A stretch of 6,808 bases of DNA. Source: Cryomorphaceae bacterium (lineage in GTDB: Bacteria > Bacteroidota > Bacteroidia > Flavobacteriales > Schleiferiaceae). Position numbers and translations under genes: made by a program. The stretch spans positions 1-6,808 of the forward strand of contig DLWR01000231.1 of assembly GCA_003444795.1 (NCBI GenBank), given 5' to 3'. The notes below the pieces were generated by a model. The model was not told the origin of the DNA and ran no database searches. It saw only the letters and a list, made by a program, of their open reading frames with translations. Below, in pieces: positions 1 through 6,225 of this stretch; position 1 is the stretch's first letter; every line of letters begins with the position of its first letter.

Positions 1-330
1 CGGCATTGGGGTTGGACAGGTGGATACATTTTTGCCGCCATGGAAGGCTATTACCAAAAAGACGGGGATCAAACCCCGTGGCTCTATCACATTGCCCTCA
101 TGGAAAACCGCATGGAAGTAGTGGTCGAGACGCCTTTGGATTTGACCGATTTTAAAACCTTGACCTTGAACCTAGATTTGGAAGGGTTTTTTAAGGCAGT
201 TCATGGGTTGAGCCCCAACGAAGATGGAGATTTTAGCCACAGCACCTTTGACAACGGCTTGGCTCATAAACTCTCCCAGAATTTAAGCAAGAGCTTCCGC
301 TTTGCTTCTTTAGAAGACCAAACGCCGTGA
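1..330 (+). CDS. MbnP-like copper-binding protein, C-terminal part (5' end outside window)
   Basis: The open frame enters at base 1 without a start codon and ends at TGA 328-330, leaving about 109 residues of a longer protein. The visible start reads HWGWTGGYIF followed by MEGYY. A Trp/Gly/aromatic block of this kind, followed by a metal-ligand-rich stretch (PWLYHIAL), is what I associate with the MbnP family (MXAN_0976/AZL_007920-type proteins). Trp residues in the fragment are W3, W5 and W27, and nearby His residues are H2 and H30. In characterised MbnP proteins a Trp is oxidised to kynurenine by the partner di-heme enzyme MbnH, and this creates a periplasmic copper site. The family call is supported by the next gene, a di-heme enzyme whose GTG start overlaps this stop by 4 nt. 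The signal peptide or lipobox should lie upstream of the window. The ATG at 40 is internal, because conserved-looking sequence continues upstream of it. Which Trp is modified, and whether copper is bound, cannot be seen here. Confidence 0.75.
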   Translation, partial: RHWGWTGGYIFAAMEGYYQKDGDQTPWLYHIALMENRMEVVVETPLDLTDFKTLTLNLDLEGFFKAVHGLSPNEDGDFSHSTFDNGLAHKLSQNLSKSFRFASLEDQTP

Positions 331-1424
331 ATGCAATGCGGTGGGTAGTTCTTGGGTTTTTAGCCACGATCGTCGTCTCATGCGGGGATAACTGGGGCAA
401 AAAACCGCATGTCACTACCCCCTATGTCCTGCCCGTTCCAACGGGGTTTCCCCAGCCAGCATTGCCCGAAGACAATCCGTTGACCGTTGAAGGAATTCTC
501 CTCGGTCGTCAGCTCTTCTTTGATCCCATTCTTTCCTTAGATAGCACTCAAAGTTGTGGCTCCTGTCACAATGCCGAATTTGGATTTACGGACCACGGCA
601 TGACCTACAGCGTGGGGGTGGATGGATCGGTGGGGGATCGGAATTCTATGCCCTTGCACAATTTAGCCTGGCACCATGCCTTTTTCTGGGATGGACGCGC
701 ACCTAGCCTCCGTGAGCAAAGCCTCGAACCCATTTCCAACCCCATCGAAATGAAGGAGGACGTGCTGCACGTCGTAGAAAAGCTCCAGCGTCAACCCCGA
801 TACCAAGACGCCTTCACCGCAGCATTTGGAGACGACGAGGTGACTCCAGAGCGCATGGGGCTTGCCATGGAGCAGTTCATGCTCACCATTTTGAGCGGCG
901 GAGACAGCAAATTTGACCGGTTTATTGCGGGCACGGAAAGCCTTTCGACCGAAGAGCAAGCTGGTCTTCAGCTCTTCAATGGGGAGTCCAACCCCAACAG
1001 TCCCAATCCAGGTGCAGATTGCTTCCACTGCCATGGGGGAGCCTTGTTCACCAACCACAAATTCATGAACAATGGGCTAGACAGTGCATTGACCGATCTT
1101 GGGCTTGGCGGGGTTACGGGTCTGGGAACCGACGATGGGAAATTCAAAGTGCCCTCGCTGAGAAATATCGCTTACACCGCCCCCTACATGCACGATGGCC
1201 GTTTCCAAACTTTGGAACAAGTCATTGAATTCTACAATTCCGGCGTTGAGCCCAATTCCCCTAATCTAGATCCCAGTATGGTGGGATTTATTCAAACCCA
1301 TTCGGGCAGTATCCAAGGACTCAATTTAACTTTGACCCAGCGCCAGGCGCTCGTAGCGTTTTTGAACACCCTAACTGATACCCGTGTAGAAACCGATACC
1401 CTTTATCAAAATCCTTTCAAATGA
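327..1424 (+). CDS. Di-heme cytochrome c peroxidase-family lipoprotein, MauG/MbnH-like
   Basis: The protein is 365 residues. An N-terminal hydrophobic segment ends in a lipobox (VVSC, Cys19), so it is probably a lipoprotein facing the periplasm or cell surface. Two CxxCH heme c sites are present: CGSCH at 77-81 and CFHCH at 232-236. Aligning by spacing with bacterial cytochrome c peroxidase, W121 (FFWDGR) matches the inter-heme Trp and E141 (NPIEM) the catalytic Glu. In the C-terminal domain, PYMHDGRF then TLEQVIEFYNSG puts Tyr303 where true peroxidases carry the Met ligand of the high-potential heme. This is a MauG-type substitution and points to oxidation of a protein partner rather than simple H2O2 removal. 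Adjacency to the MbnP-like gene supports an MbnH-like role in Trp-to-kynurenine conversion. The start is GTG 327 (4-nt overlap with the upstream stop) or ATG 336 (5-nt gap). Either preserves the lipoprotein signal, and ATG 336 is equally plausible. The stop overlaps the next start as ATGA. Confidence 0.88.
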   Translation: MNAMRWVVLGFLATIVVSCGDNWGKKPHVTTPYVLPVPTGFPQPALPEDNPLTVEGILLGRQLFFDPILSLDSTQSCGSCHNAEFGFTDHGMTYSVGVDGSVGDRNSMPLHNLAWHHAFFWDGRAPSLREQSLEPISNPIEMKEDVLHVVEKLQRQPRYQDAFTAAFGDDEVTPERMGLAMEQFMLTILSGGDSKFDRFIAGTESLSTEEQAGLQLFNGESNPNSPNPGADCFHCHGGALFTNHKFMNNGLDSALTDLGLGGVTGLGTDDGKFKVPSLRNIAYTAPYMHDGRFQTLEQVIEFYNSGVEPNSPNLDPSMVGFIQTHSGSIQGLNLTLTQRQALVAFLNTLTDTRVETDTLYQNPFK

Positions 1425-1777
1425 AAAATCTATTATCAGCTATGCTTTTGGTGGCCCTTCCGACCCTTGGATTTGGTCAGAAAAAAGTAGAAATCACCTT
1501 CCAAACGGATGGCGTGTGTGGTATGTGTGAGAAACGCATAGAAAAAGCCTTGTTGGACCTCGACGGGGTTTGGACCGCTGACTGGAACCAAGAGACCCAT
1601 GCCACTTTTGTGGTGTACAATCCCAAGAAAGTATCTGAAATGGACTTGTACAAAGCCGTTGCTGGCGTGGGACATGATACCCCCAAAGTGAAAGCCAAGG
1701 ACGAAGATTATGCCAAAGTCCATGCCTGCTGCAAATACCGTGATGAAGAGGTGAATGCGGCCCATCACGGAGGCTAA
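1421..1777 (+). CDS. Secreted heavy-metal-associated (HMA) domain protein
   Basis: This is a 118-residue protein. Residues 1-19 look like a Sec signal peptide (hydrophobic core, cleavage near GFG|Q), so it should act in the periplasm. The rest is a ferredoxin-like HMA fold: a beta strand (VEITFQTDG), then the metal loop CGMC at 33-36 followed by EKRIEKAL, then GV-W-A-W and a second strand (THATFVVYNP). HMA domains bind Cu(I) or similar soft metals through the CxxC pair. A second possible ligand cluster lies after the fold: HACCKYRD (His101, Cys103, Cys104) and a C-terminal HHGG. The gene starts inside the stop of the di-heme enzyme (ATGA, 4-nt overlap), and its stop shares one base with the receptor start, so it is embedded in the operon. 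I infer a periplasmic copper chaperone working with the receptor and the MbnP-like protein. Mercury or another thiophilic metal cannot be excluded from sequence alone. Confidence 0.88.
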   Translation: MKNLLSAMLLVALPTLGFGQKKVEITFQTDGVCGMCEKRIEKALLDLDGVWTADWNQETHATFVVYNPKKVSEMDLYKAVAGVGHDTPKVKAKDEDYAKVHACCKYRDEEVNAAHHGG

Positions 1778-3942
1778 TGAAGCTCCCCTTCTTACTTCTA
1801 GCGGGACTGGCAGCCAGTAAAGTTGCTGGCCAGGTGGATACCACCTTGTATAATAGTTTGCAAATTGAAGAGGTGGTCGTTCGAGAGGAAGCTGCAGGGC
1901 TTTCCGTGGACAGTAAATCTGTCACGCTCAACCTCAATATTTCTCGCACCGAGCTTAAAAAGGCCGCGTGCTGCAACCTTTCTGAAAGCTTTGAAACCAA
2001 TCCAAGTATTGATGTTTCGTTCACGGACGCGGTGACGGGGACGAAACAGATCCAGCTTTTTGGTTTGGCGGGTAAGTATGCGCAAATACAAGTGGAAATG
2101 ACCCCGCTCGTTCGGGGATTACTGGCCAATTCAGGCCTAAGTTTTATCCCCGGGACATGGGTGCAGAGTATTCAATTGACTAAAGGAATCGGAGCGGTCA
2201 ACAATGGCCCTGAAAGTATGACGGGCCAAATCAATGTAGAAATTCTCAAGCCCGAAGATCTCGTGGATGCTGCAGAATCACCAGGATCTGAAGGTCGGGG
2301 TGATGTGCTGCTCAATGGATACGCCAATCAAGGCGGGCGCTTTGAATTCAATGAAGCCTATGGCCTCCGCCTTAATGACCATTGGATGGTGGCAAGCCTG
2401 GGGCATTTCAGTGGGCGCCAACAAGCCACCGATGTGAATGGAGACGGCTTCATGGACAACCCATTGGGCTACCAGGTCAATGGAATGCTCCGAGCCCGAT
2501 ACTTTGGACAAAATGGCTGGGAAGGGCTCTACACCTTTCATGCCTTGGAAGATGTGAAAGAAGGGGGGCAATGGGCAGGCAGTGGCGCCTTCCCTTTGGG
2601 CATAGAGACAACCGATCTATGGCGCTCCAAAATGAAGCAAGGACGTCTCGCATTTACCTCCAAAATGGGCTGGGTGAATCCGGATCATCCCGATCAATCC
2701 GTTGGAACTATCCTACAACTCTACAGCCATACCATGAACGGATTTATGGGAGTGGATCAGCCTTCCAATTCGCCTACGGATCTTCAGGGCATCCAGAACG
2801 GCCTCATGGCCCAATTTCTTTTCAGGCAAGGATGGGGAAACTGGGCTCAGACCTCCGCTTTGCTCTTTTCTAGAGACCTGTATTCCATCCTTTTATCCGC
2901 TCCATCGCTTTCTGGGTTGTACGATTGGGGCGAACAAAACGTAGGGCTTTCCACCGAATGGACTTGGAATCCCAACCCCTCATTTACCGGGGTCTTTGGG
3001 GCGCGTTATGACTACAATTCAGTTGCTAGCCACCAATTCTCCCCGCGAATGCATCTGCGCTGGGCCCCCATTGAAGGACACACTTTGCGCGTTGTAGCAG
3101 GCCGAGGATTCCGCAATGCCTTGCCCTTGACGGAGGAATGGGGCCGATTTGCTAGCAACCGCCAGGTGAGGTTTGCCCCTAACTCCATCTACTCCGGATG
3201 GGTTTGGGGAGGCACAACGGATTCTCGTGAAATAGCACTGAATGCCGGTATGAGCTATTCTTGGAATTTCATCTGGAATTACATGCCAGGATCTCTTCAA
3301 ATGGATGCGCATTCTACCCAGTTTGGACAAACGGTCGTTCAAGACTACTACACTCCCGGGCAGCGCTACATGTATCCGCAATTTGGCTCGCTTACCGGGT
3401 CCACTTCCCCCATGAGCTCCAATACCTTGGGTGCGGCAATGACCTACCAACTGAACAAGCGTACGGAAATGCGTTTGGCCTATCGTTTCCAGGATTTGCG
3501 CACCATATACCGTGATGAGACTGGAGTTATTGCGCAAAACGTCACCTTGCCCACTCCTTTCGTTCCCAAGCACCGTTGGATGGCCCACGGAAGTTATGAA
3601 TTCAAAGGCGGCTGGACGGTGGATGGCACCCTTCAGCGCTACGGAGAGCAGCCTGTTCCAGGGATGGATCCGGCAGGCTATCCTGCTGTTGAAATGGCCC
3701 CAGCATTCAACTTGTTAAGTGGGCAAATTCGCAAAGCATGGACAGGGGGAGATGTGTATCTGGGCGTGGAAAATGGTCTCAATGTGATGCAAGCAAACCC
3801 CATTGACGGTGCGGTTGATCCCGTCACAGGCGCTGCTCTTCTGCCAACGCATCCCATCTTTCAAACCCAGTTCGACGCAACGCGTATTTGGGGGCCCATT
3901 TTTGGCCGAATGGTCTACCTTGGCACCAATCTTGTGCTGTAA
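1777..3942 (+). CDS. TonB-dependent outer-membrane receptor, putative copper-related
   Basis: The protein is 721 residues. Residues 1-18 form a signal peptide (cleavage near VAG|Q), followed almost at once by a TonB-box-like stretch, IEEVVV at 30-35. The plug domain spans roughly 45-160 and contains a Cys pair (KAACCNLSESFETNP, Cys65-Cys66), the segment TDAVTGTKQIQLFGL, and a plug end reading GPESMTGQINVE (144-153). The remainder is a long stretch of alternating beta-strand sequence with many aromatic residues, as expected of a 22-strand barrel, including the strand-like PKHRWMAHGSYEF. A calcium-loop-like DVNGDGFMD lies at 219-227. The start ATG shares one base with the upstream TAA. A purine-rich GGAGG at 1769-1773 precedes it but also encodes the upstream C-terminus. 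The usual N-terminal carboxypeptidase-regulatory-like domain is absent. The barrel ends YLGTNLVL, without the common terminal Phe/Trp. Family and location are firm. Copper or a copper complex as substrate is inferred from the HMA and MbnP/MbnH-like neighbours. Confidence 0.93.
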   Translation: MKLPFLLLAGLAASKVAGQVDTTLYNSLQIEEVVVREEAAGLSVDSKSVTLNLNISRTELKKAACCNLSESFETNPSIDVSFTDAVTGTKQIQLFGLAGKYAQIQVEMTPLVRGLLANSGLSFIPGTWVQSIQLTKGIGAVNNGPESMTGQINVEILKPEDLVDAAESPGSEGRGDVLLNGYANQGGRFEFNEAYGLRLNDHWMVASLGHFSGRQQATDVNGDGFMDNPLGYQVNGMLRARYFGQNGWEGLYTFHALEDVKEGGQWAGSGAFPLGIETTDLWRSKMKQGRLAFTSKMGWVNPDHPDQSVGTILQLYSHTMNGFMGVDQPSNSPTDLQGIQNGLMAQFLFRQGWGNWAQTSALLFSRDLYSILLSAPSLSGLYDWGEQNVGLSTEWTWNPNPSFTGVFGARYDYNSVASHQFSPRMHLRWAPIEGHTLRVVAGRGFRNALPLTEEWGRFASNRQVRFAPNSIYSGWVWGGTTDSREIALNAGMSYSWNFIWNYMPGSLQMDAHSTQFGQTVVQDYYTPGQRYMYPQFGSLTGSTSPMSSNTLGAAMTYQLNKRTEMRLAYRFQDLRTIYRDETGVIAQNVTLPTPFVPKHRWMAHGSYEFKGGWTVDGTLQRYGEQPVPGMDPAGYPAVEMAPAFNLLSGQIRKAWTGGDVYLGVENGLNVMQANPIDGAVDPVTGAALLPTHPIFQTQFDATRIWGPIFGRMVYLGTNLVL

Positions 3943-3948
3943 GTCTCC

Positions 3949-4641
3949 ATGCAATCACAATGTGTCATTTCTCTTCGCGGTATCATCCGAGATTTTCAAC
4001 TCGGTGCCCAAACCGTTCATGTCCTGAAAGGCATTGACCTAGACATCCAACAAGGGGAATATGTCGCGCTCATGGGCCCATCAGGAAGCGGTAAATCCAC
4101 GCTGATGAATTTGCTGGGCTGCCTGGACACCCCCACGGCTGGAACCTACCACCTGGCCGGTAGAGATGTGAGCCGAATGGATGACAATGATTTGGCGGCG
4201 GTTCGAAACAAGGAAATTGGCTTTGTCTTCCAAACCTTTAACCTGATTCCCCGACAAACCGCGCTGCAAAATGTGGCCTTACCCATGGTCTACGCGGGAG
4301 CCTCAAAAGAATCTCGGTCTGCGCGTGCGGAAGAGGTATTGACCCAAGTGGGACTCGACGACCGCATGGACCACCGGCCCAACCAACTTTCGGGGGGACA
4401 GCGTCAAAGGGTCGCCATTGCTCGCGCCTTAGTAAACAAGCCCTCCATGATTTTGGCGGATGAGCCCACCGGAAACTTGGATAGCACCACTTCGGTTGAA
4501 ATCATGAAACTTTTTGATGACATCCACAAAGCGGGAAATACCCTCATAGTGGTCACACACGAAGAGGACATTGCCCAACATGCCCACCGCATCATCCGTC
4601 TGCGCGATGGTCAAATTGAGAGCGACACCACCAACCGCTAA
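3949..4641 (+). CDS. ABC transporter ATP-binding protein, MacB/LolD type
   Basis: This is a complete 230-residue nucleotide-binding subunit. Motifs in order are Walker [10 protein letters not shown] (43-51), Q-loop Gln95 (FVFQTFN), signature LSGGQ (147-151), Walker B MILADEP with catalytic Glu172, D-loop GNLDS, and H-loop His204 (VVTHEED). All catalytic residues are present. The LPMVYAG segment and [11 protein letters not shown] are typical of the MacB/LolD/FtsE group, which powers lipoprotein release or mechanotransmission-type export rather than import. It starts 6 nt after the receptor stop, so it is probably on the same transcript. No permease (FtsX/MacB-like membrane protein) is adjacent: the gene downstream is a dehydrogenase, and no membrane-protein gene lies in the window. 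The partner must be encoded elsewhere, or the subunit serves an unlinked transporter. No identifiable Shine-Dalgarno precedes the ATG. The biochemical function (ATP hydrolysis driving transport) is certain, but the substrate is unknown. Confidence 0.92.
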   Translation: MQSQCVISLRGIIRDFQLGAQTVHVLKGIDLDIQQGEYVALMGPSGSGKSTLMNLLGCLDTPTAGTYHLAGRDVSRMDDNDLAAVRNKEIGFVFQTFNLIPRQTALQNVALPMVYAGASKESRSARAEEVLTQVGLDDRMDHRPNQLSGGQRQRVAIARALVNKPSMILADEPTGNLDSTTSVEIMKLFDDIHKAGNTLIVVTHEEDIAQHAHRIIRLRDGQIESDTTNR

Positions 4642-4683
4642 CATCTATTGAACTTGTTTCGGTAAATTGGGTTAGCAGAAACT

Positions 4684-6093
4684 ATGGATATCCCTACCCT
4701 TACCGACATTTTCAAGCAACTCGAGGCCTCCGCTCCTGCCGTTGGCCGTCGAACTGCTTCCCAGCGCATAGCACGTCTCAAAGCCCTGAAAAAAGCCCTT
4801 TTAGCCCGGCGCTCAGAGGCTCTAGCTGCACTCAAGTCTGATCTCAACCGCGCCGAACCAGATACGGATCTCAATGAACTGCTCCCCGTCACGTCCAGCA
4901 TTGACTATGTGGTGGGGCAGTTGCGCGCATGGATGCGTCCGGAGCGCCATGGTCTCCCATTGACCCTAATTCCCGGCAAGGCGGAAGTGGTCTACGAATC
5001 CAAAGGGGCCGTGCTCATCGTTTCGCCTTGGAACTTTCCCATCAACCTGTGTTTGGTACCCCTCGTGTACGCTGTAGCGGCCGGTAATTCCGTGGCGCTC
5101 AAACCCTCTGAACTTTCCCCCGCTACCGCGGAATTCCTTGCATCATTGATTGCCGAGGTCTTCCCGAGTGACGAGGTGTATGTCGTCTTGGGAGGAGTCG
5201 ATGTGGCCGTTGGCATCTTAGACCATCCTTGGAACCACATATTTTTCACTGGTTCGCCTAAAATTGGCAGCCAAGTCATGGCGGGAGCGGCGCGTTATTT
5301 GACCTCTGTGACCCTGGAGCTGGGCGGGAAGTCGCCCGTATTTGTGCACCCCAAATTTGGCCCCGTGGCCGCAGGTGAGCGTGTGGGTTGGGCCAAAGGT
5401 TTGAATGCAGGCCAAGTCTGCATCGCTCCTGACTATGCCATCGTCCGCAAAGACCAGCGCGATGCCTTCATCCAAGGCTTCCAACAAGGGGTCATCAAGC
5501 ACTACACTGCCACCCCAAAAAGCAATCCGGATTTCTGCAAAATTGTCCATCCCCGGCATTGGGATCGCCTGGATTCATGGTTCAAAGAAGCTGTTGCAGC
5601 TGGCGCACAGTACTGGCAAGTAGATGCACCCAACCGCGAAACCTGCTACTATCCCTTGACCATTATTTGGGACGTGCCCGAGCACATGGATTTGGTCTGT
5701 CATGAGATCTTTGGGCCTATTCTGCCGGTGAAAACCTACATCGAAACCGTAGATGGCTTGGCGAGCATCAATTCCCAATCCCGTCCGCTAGTTCTTTACC
5801 TATTGAGCCATGACACGGAGTGGAGCAATGGGGTGATCGCCGAAACACGGGCAGGGGCTACCGTTGTCAACGACTTCTACCTGCATTACATGCACCCCAC
5901 GCTACCCTTTGGAGGGGTGAACACCTCCGGGATTGGGAAATCACATGGCCTTTGGGGTTTCCGCGAGTTTACCAATGCCCGCAGCGTTTACCGCCGTGGA
6001 CGTTGGTCCCCCACGATGCTTTTAGCCCCTCCCTACACTGACTGGAAGCGCAAGCTCATTGCAGCGGTGGCGCGTTGGCTAGAGGGGAGGTAA
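4684..6093 (+). CDS. NAD(P)+-dependent aldehyde dehydrogenase, class 3 (ALDH3) type
   Basis: The protein is 469 residues and oxidises aldehydes to carboxylic acids with NAD(P)+ in the cytoplasm or at the inner membrane. Family residues are in place: Asn117 in SPWNFP, Lys140 in ALKPSE for the cofactor, FTGS at 188-191, the general base Glu212 in LELGGKSP, the nucleophile Cys246 in GQVCIAPDY, EIFGP at 341-345 and LPFGG near 408-411. Its length (short N-terminus, under 500 residues), GQVCIAPDY around the nucleophile, and the C-terminal APPYTDWKRK followed by a hydrophobic/basic helix match the ALDH3 group. That group includes fatty-aldehyde and coniferyl-aldehyde dehydrogenases, and the C-terminal helix resembles the gatekeeper or membrane-associating helix of fatty-aldehyde enzymes. 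The physiological substrate cannot be read from sequence. It starts 42 nt after the ABC ATPase stop, a larger gap than elsewhere upstream, so it may have its own promoter. It converges on infB. Confidence 0.95.
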   Translation: MDIPTLTDIFKQLEASAPAVGRRTASQRIARLKALKKALLARRSEALAALKSDLNRAEPDTDLNELLPVTSSIDYVVGQLRAWMRPERHGLPLTLIPGKAEVVYESKGAVLIVSPWNFPINLCLVPLVYAVAAGNSVALKPSELSPATAEFLASLIAEVFPSDEVYVVLGGVDVAVGILDHPWNHIFFTGSPKIGSQVMAGAARYLTSVTLELGGKSPVFVHPKFGPVAAGERVGWAKGLNAGQVCIAPDYAIVRKDQRDAFIQGFQQGVIKHYTATPKSNPDFCKIVHPRHWDRLDSWFKEAVAAGAQYWQVDAPNRETCYYPLTIIWDVPEHMDLVCHEIFGPILPVKTYIETVDGLASINSQSRPLVLYLLSHDTEWSNGVIAETRAGATVVNDFYLHYMHPTLPFGGVNTSGIGKSHGLWGFREFTNARSVYRRGRWSPTMLLAPPYTDWKRKLIAAVARWLEGR

Positions 6094-6118
6094 TAGTCAA
6101 AGAAATAAAGGGTTTAAG

Positions 6119-6179
6119 CGAAAGGCATCAGCGCGAAGCCCTAGCGCCAAAAGAAATGGGCCCAAGAACCGAAAGGCAT
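6119..6179. repeat. Degenerate direct repeat in convergent spacer
   Basis: CGAAAGGCAT occurs exactly at 6119-6128 and 6170-6179, 51 nt apart. Each copy is preceded about 20 nt upstream by a CAAA(A)GAAAT block (near 6099 and 6149) and a run of G. The resemblance over roughly 35 nt per copy suggests an old imperfect tandem duplication. It is non-coding as far as I can see and has no known function. With only two diverged copies, chance similarity is possible. Confidence 0.35.
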
Positions 6180-6209
6180 TCGCCCTTCAATCCTTCACCC
6201 CTTCTAAAT

Positions 6210-6225
6210 AAAACGCTTGCGTTTT
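6210..6225 (-). terminator. Short hairpin terminator for infB, possibly bidirectional
   Basis: AAAACGC (6210-6216) and GCGTTTT (6219-6225) are perfect inverted repeats separated by only 2 nt, so the likely fold is a 6-bp stem with a 4-nt loop. Read on the minus strand, it begins at the base after the infB TAG, and its T-rich 3' arm continues into TTTTATTTAG, as expected for intrinsic termination. Read on the plus strand, the same hairpin ends in GCGTTTTC about 115 nt beyond the dehydrogenase stop and could also stop that transcript. The stem is short and A/T-rich at its base, so its strength is uncertain. Confidence 0.6.

Noticed and set aside
1769..1773. GGAGG as a Shine-Dalgarno site for the receptor
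   Set aside because: It sits only 3 nt before the ATG, encodes the conserved-looking Gly-Gly end of the HMA protein, and Bacteroidota rely little on Shine-Dalgarno pairing.
1494..2129. Long minus-strand open frame of 211 codons
   Set aside because: It is antisense across the HMA-receptor junction, both of which have clear protein family signatures. Its composition is Ser/Thr/Arg-rich with no recognisable domain, typical of a shadow frame.
3019..3588. Minus-strand open frame of 189 codons inside the receptor gene
   Set aside because: It is fully antisense to a well-supported barrel-coding region, with no motif and no plausible start context.
1..3942. Methanobactin biosynthesis cluster
   Set aside because: Despite MbnP/MbnH-like genes and a TonB receptor, there is no MbnA precursor peptide and no MbnB or MbnC homologue in the window. 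MbnP/MbnH-like pairs also occur outside methanobactin loci.
4648..4670. Possible Bacteroidota promoter upstream of the dehydrogenase (TTG at 4648-4650, TAAATTGG at 4663-4670)
   Set aside because: The -7-like element has a mismatch to TAnnTTTG, and the spacing to the TTG is only about 12 nt rather than the roughly 19 nt expected. It is too weak to annotate.
6131..6148. GCGC...GCGC hairpin in the spacer
   Set aside because: The arms are only 4 bp and GCGC is self-complementary, so chance pairing is likely, and no T-run follows.
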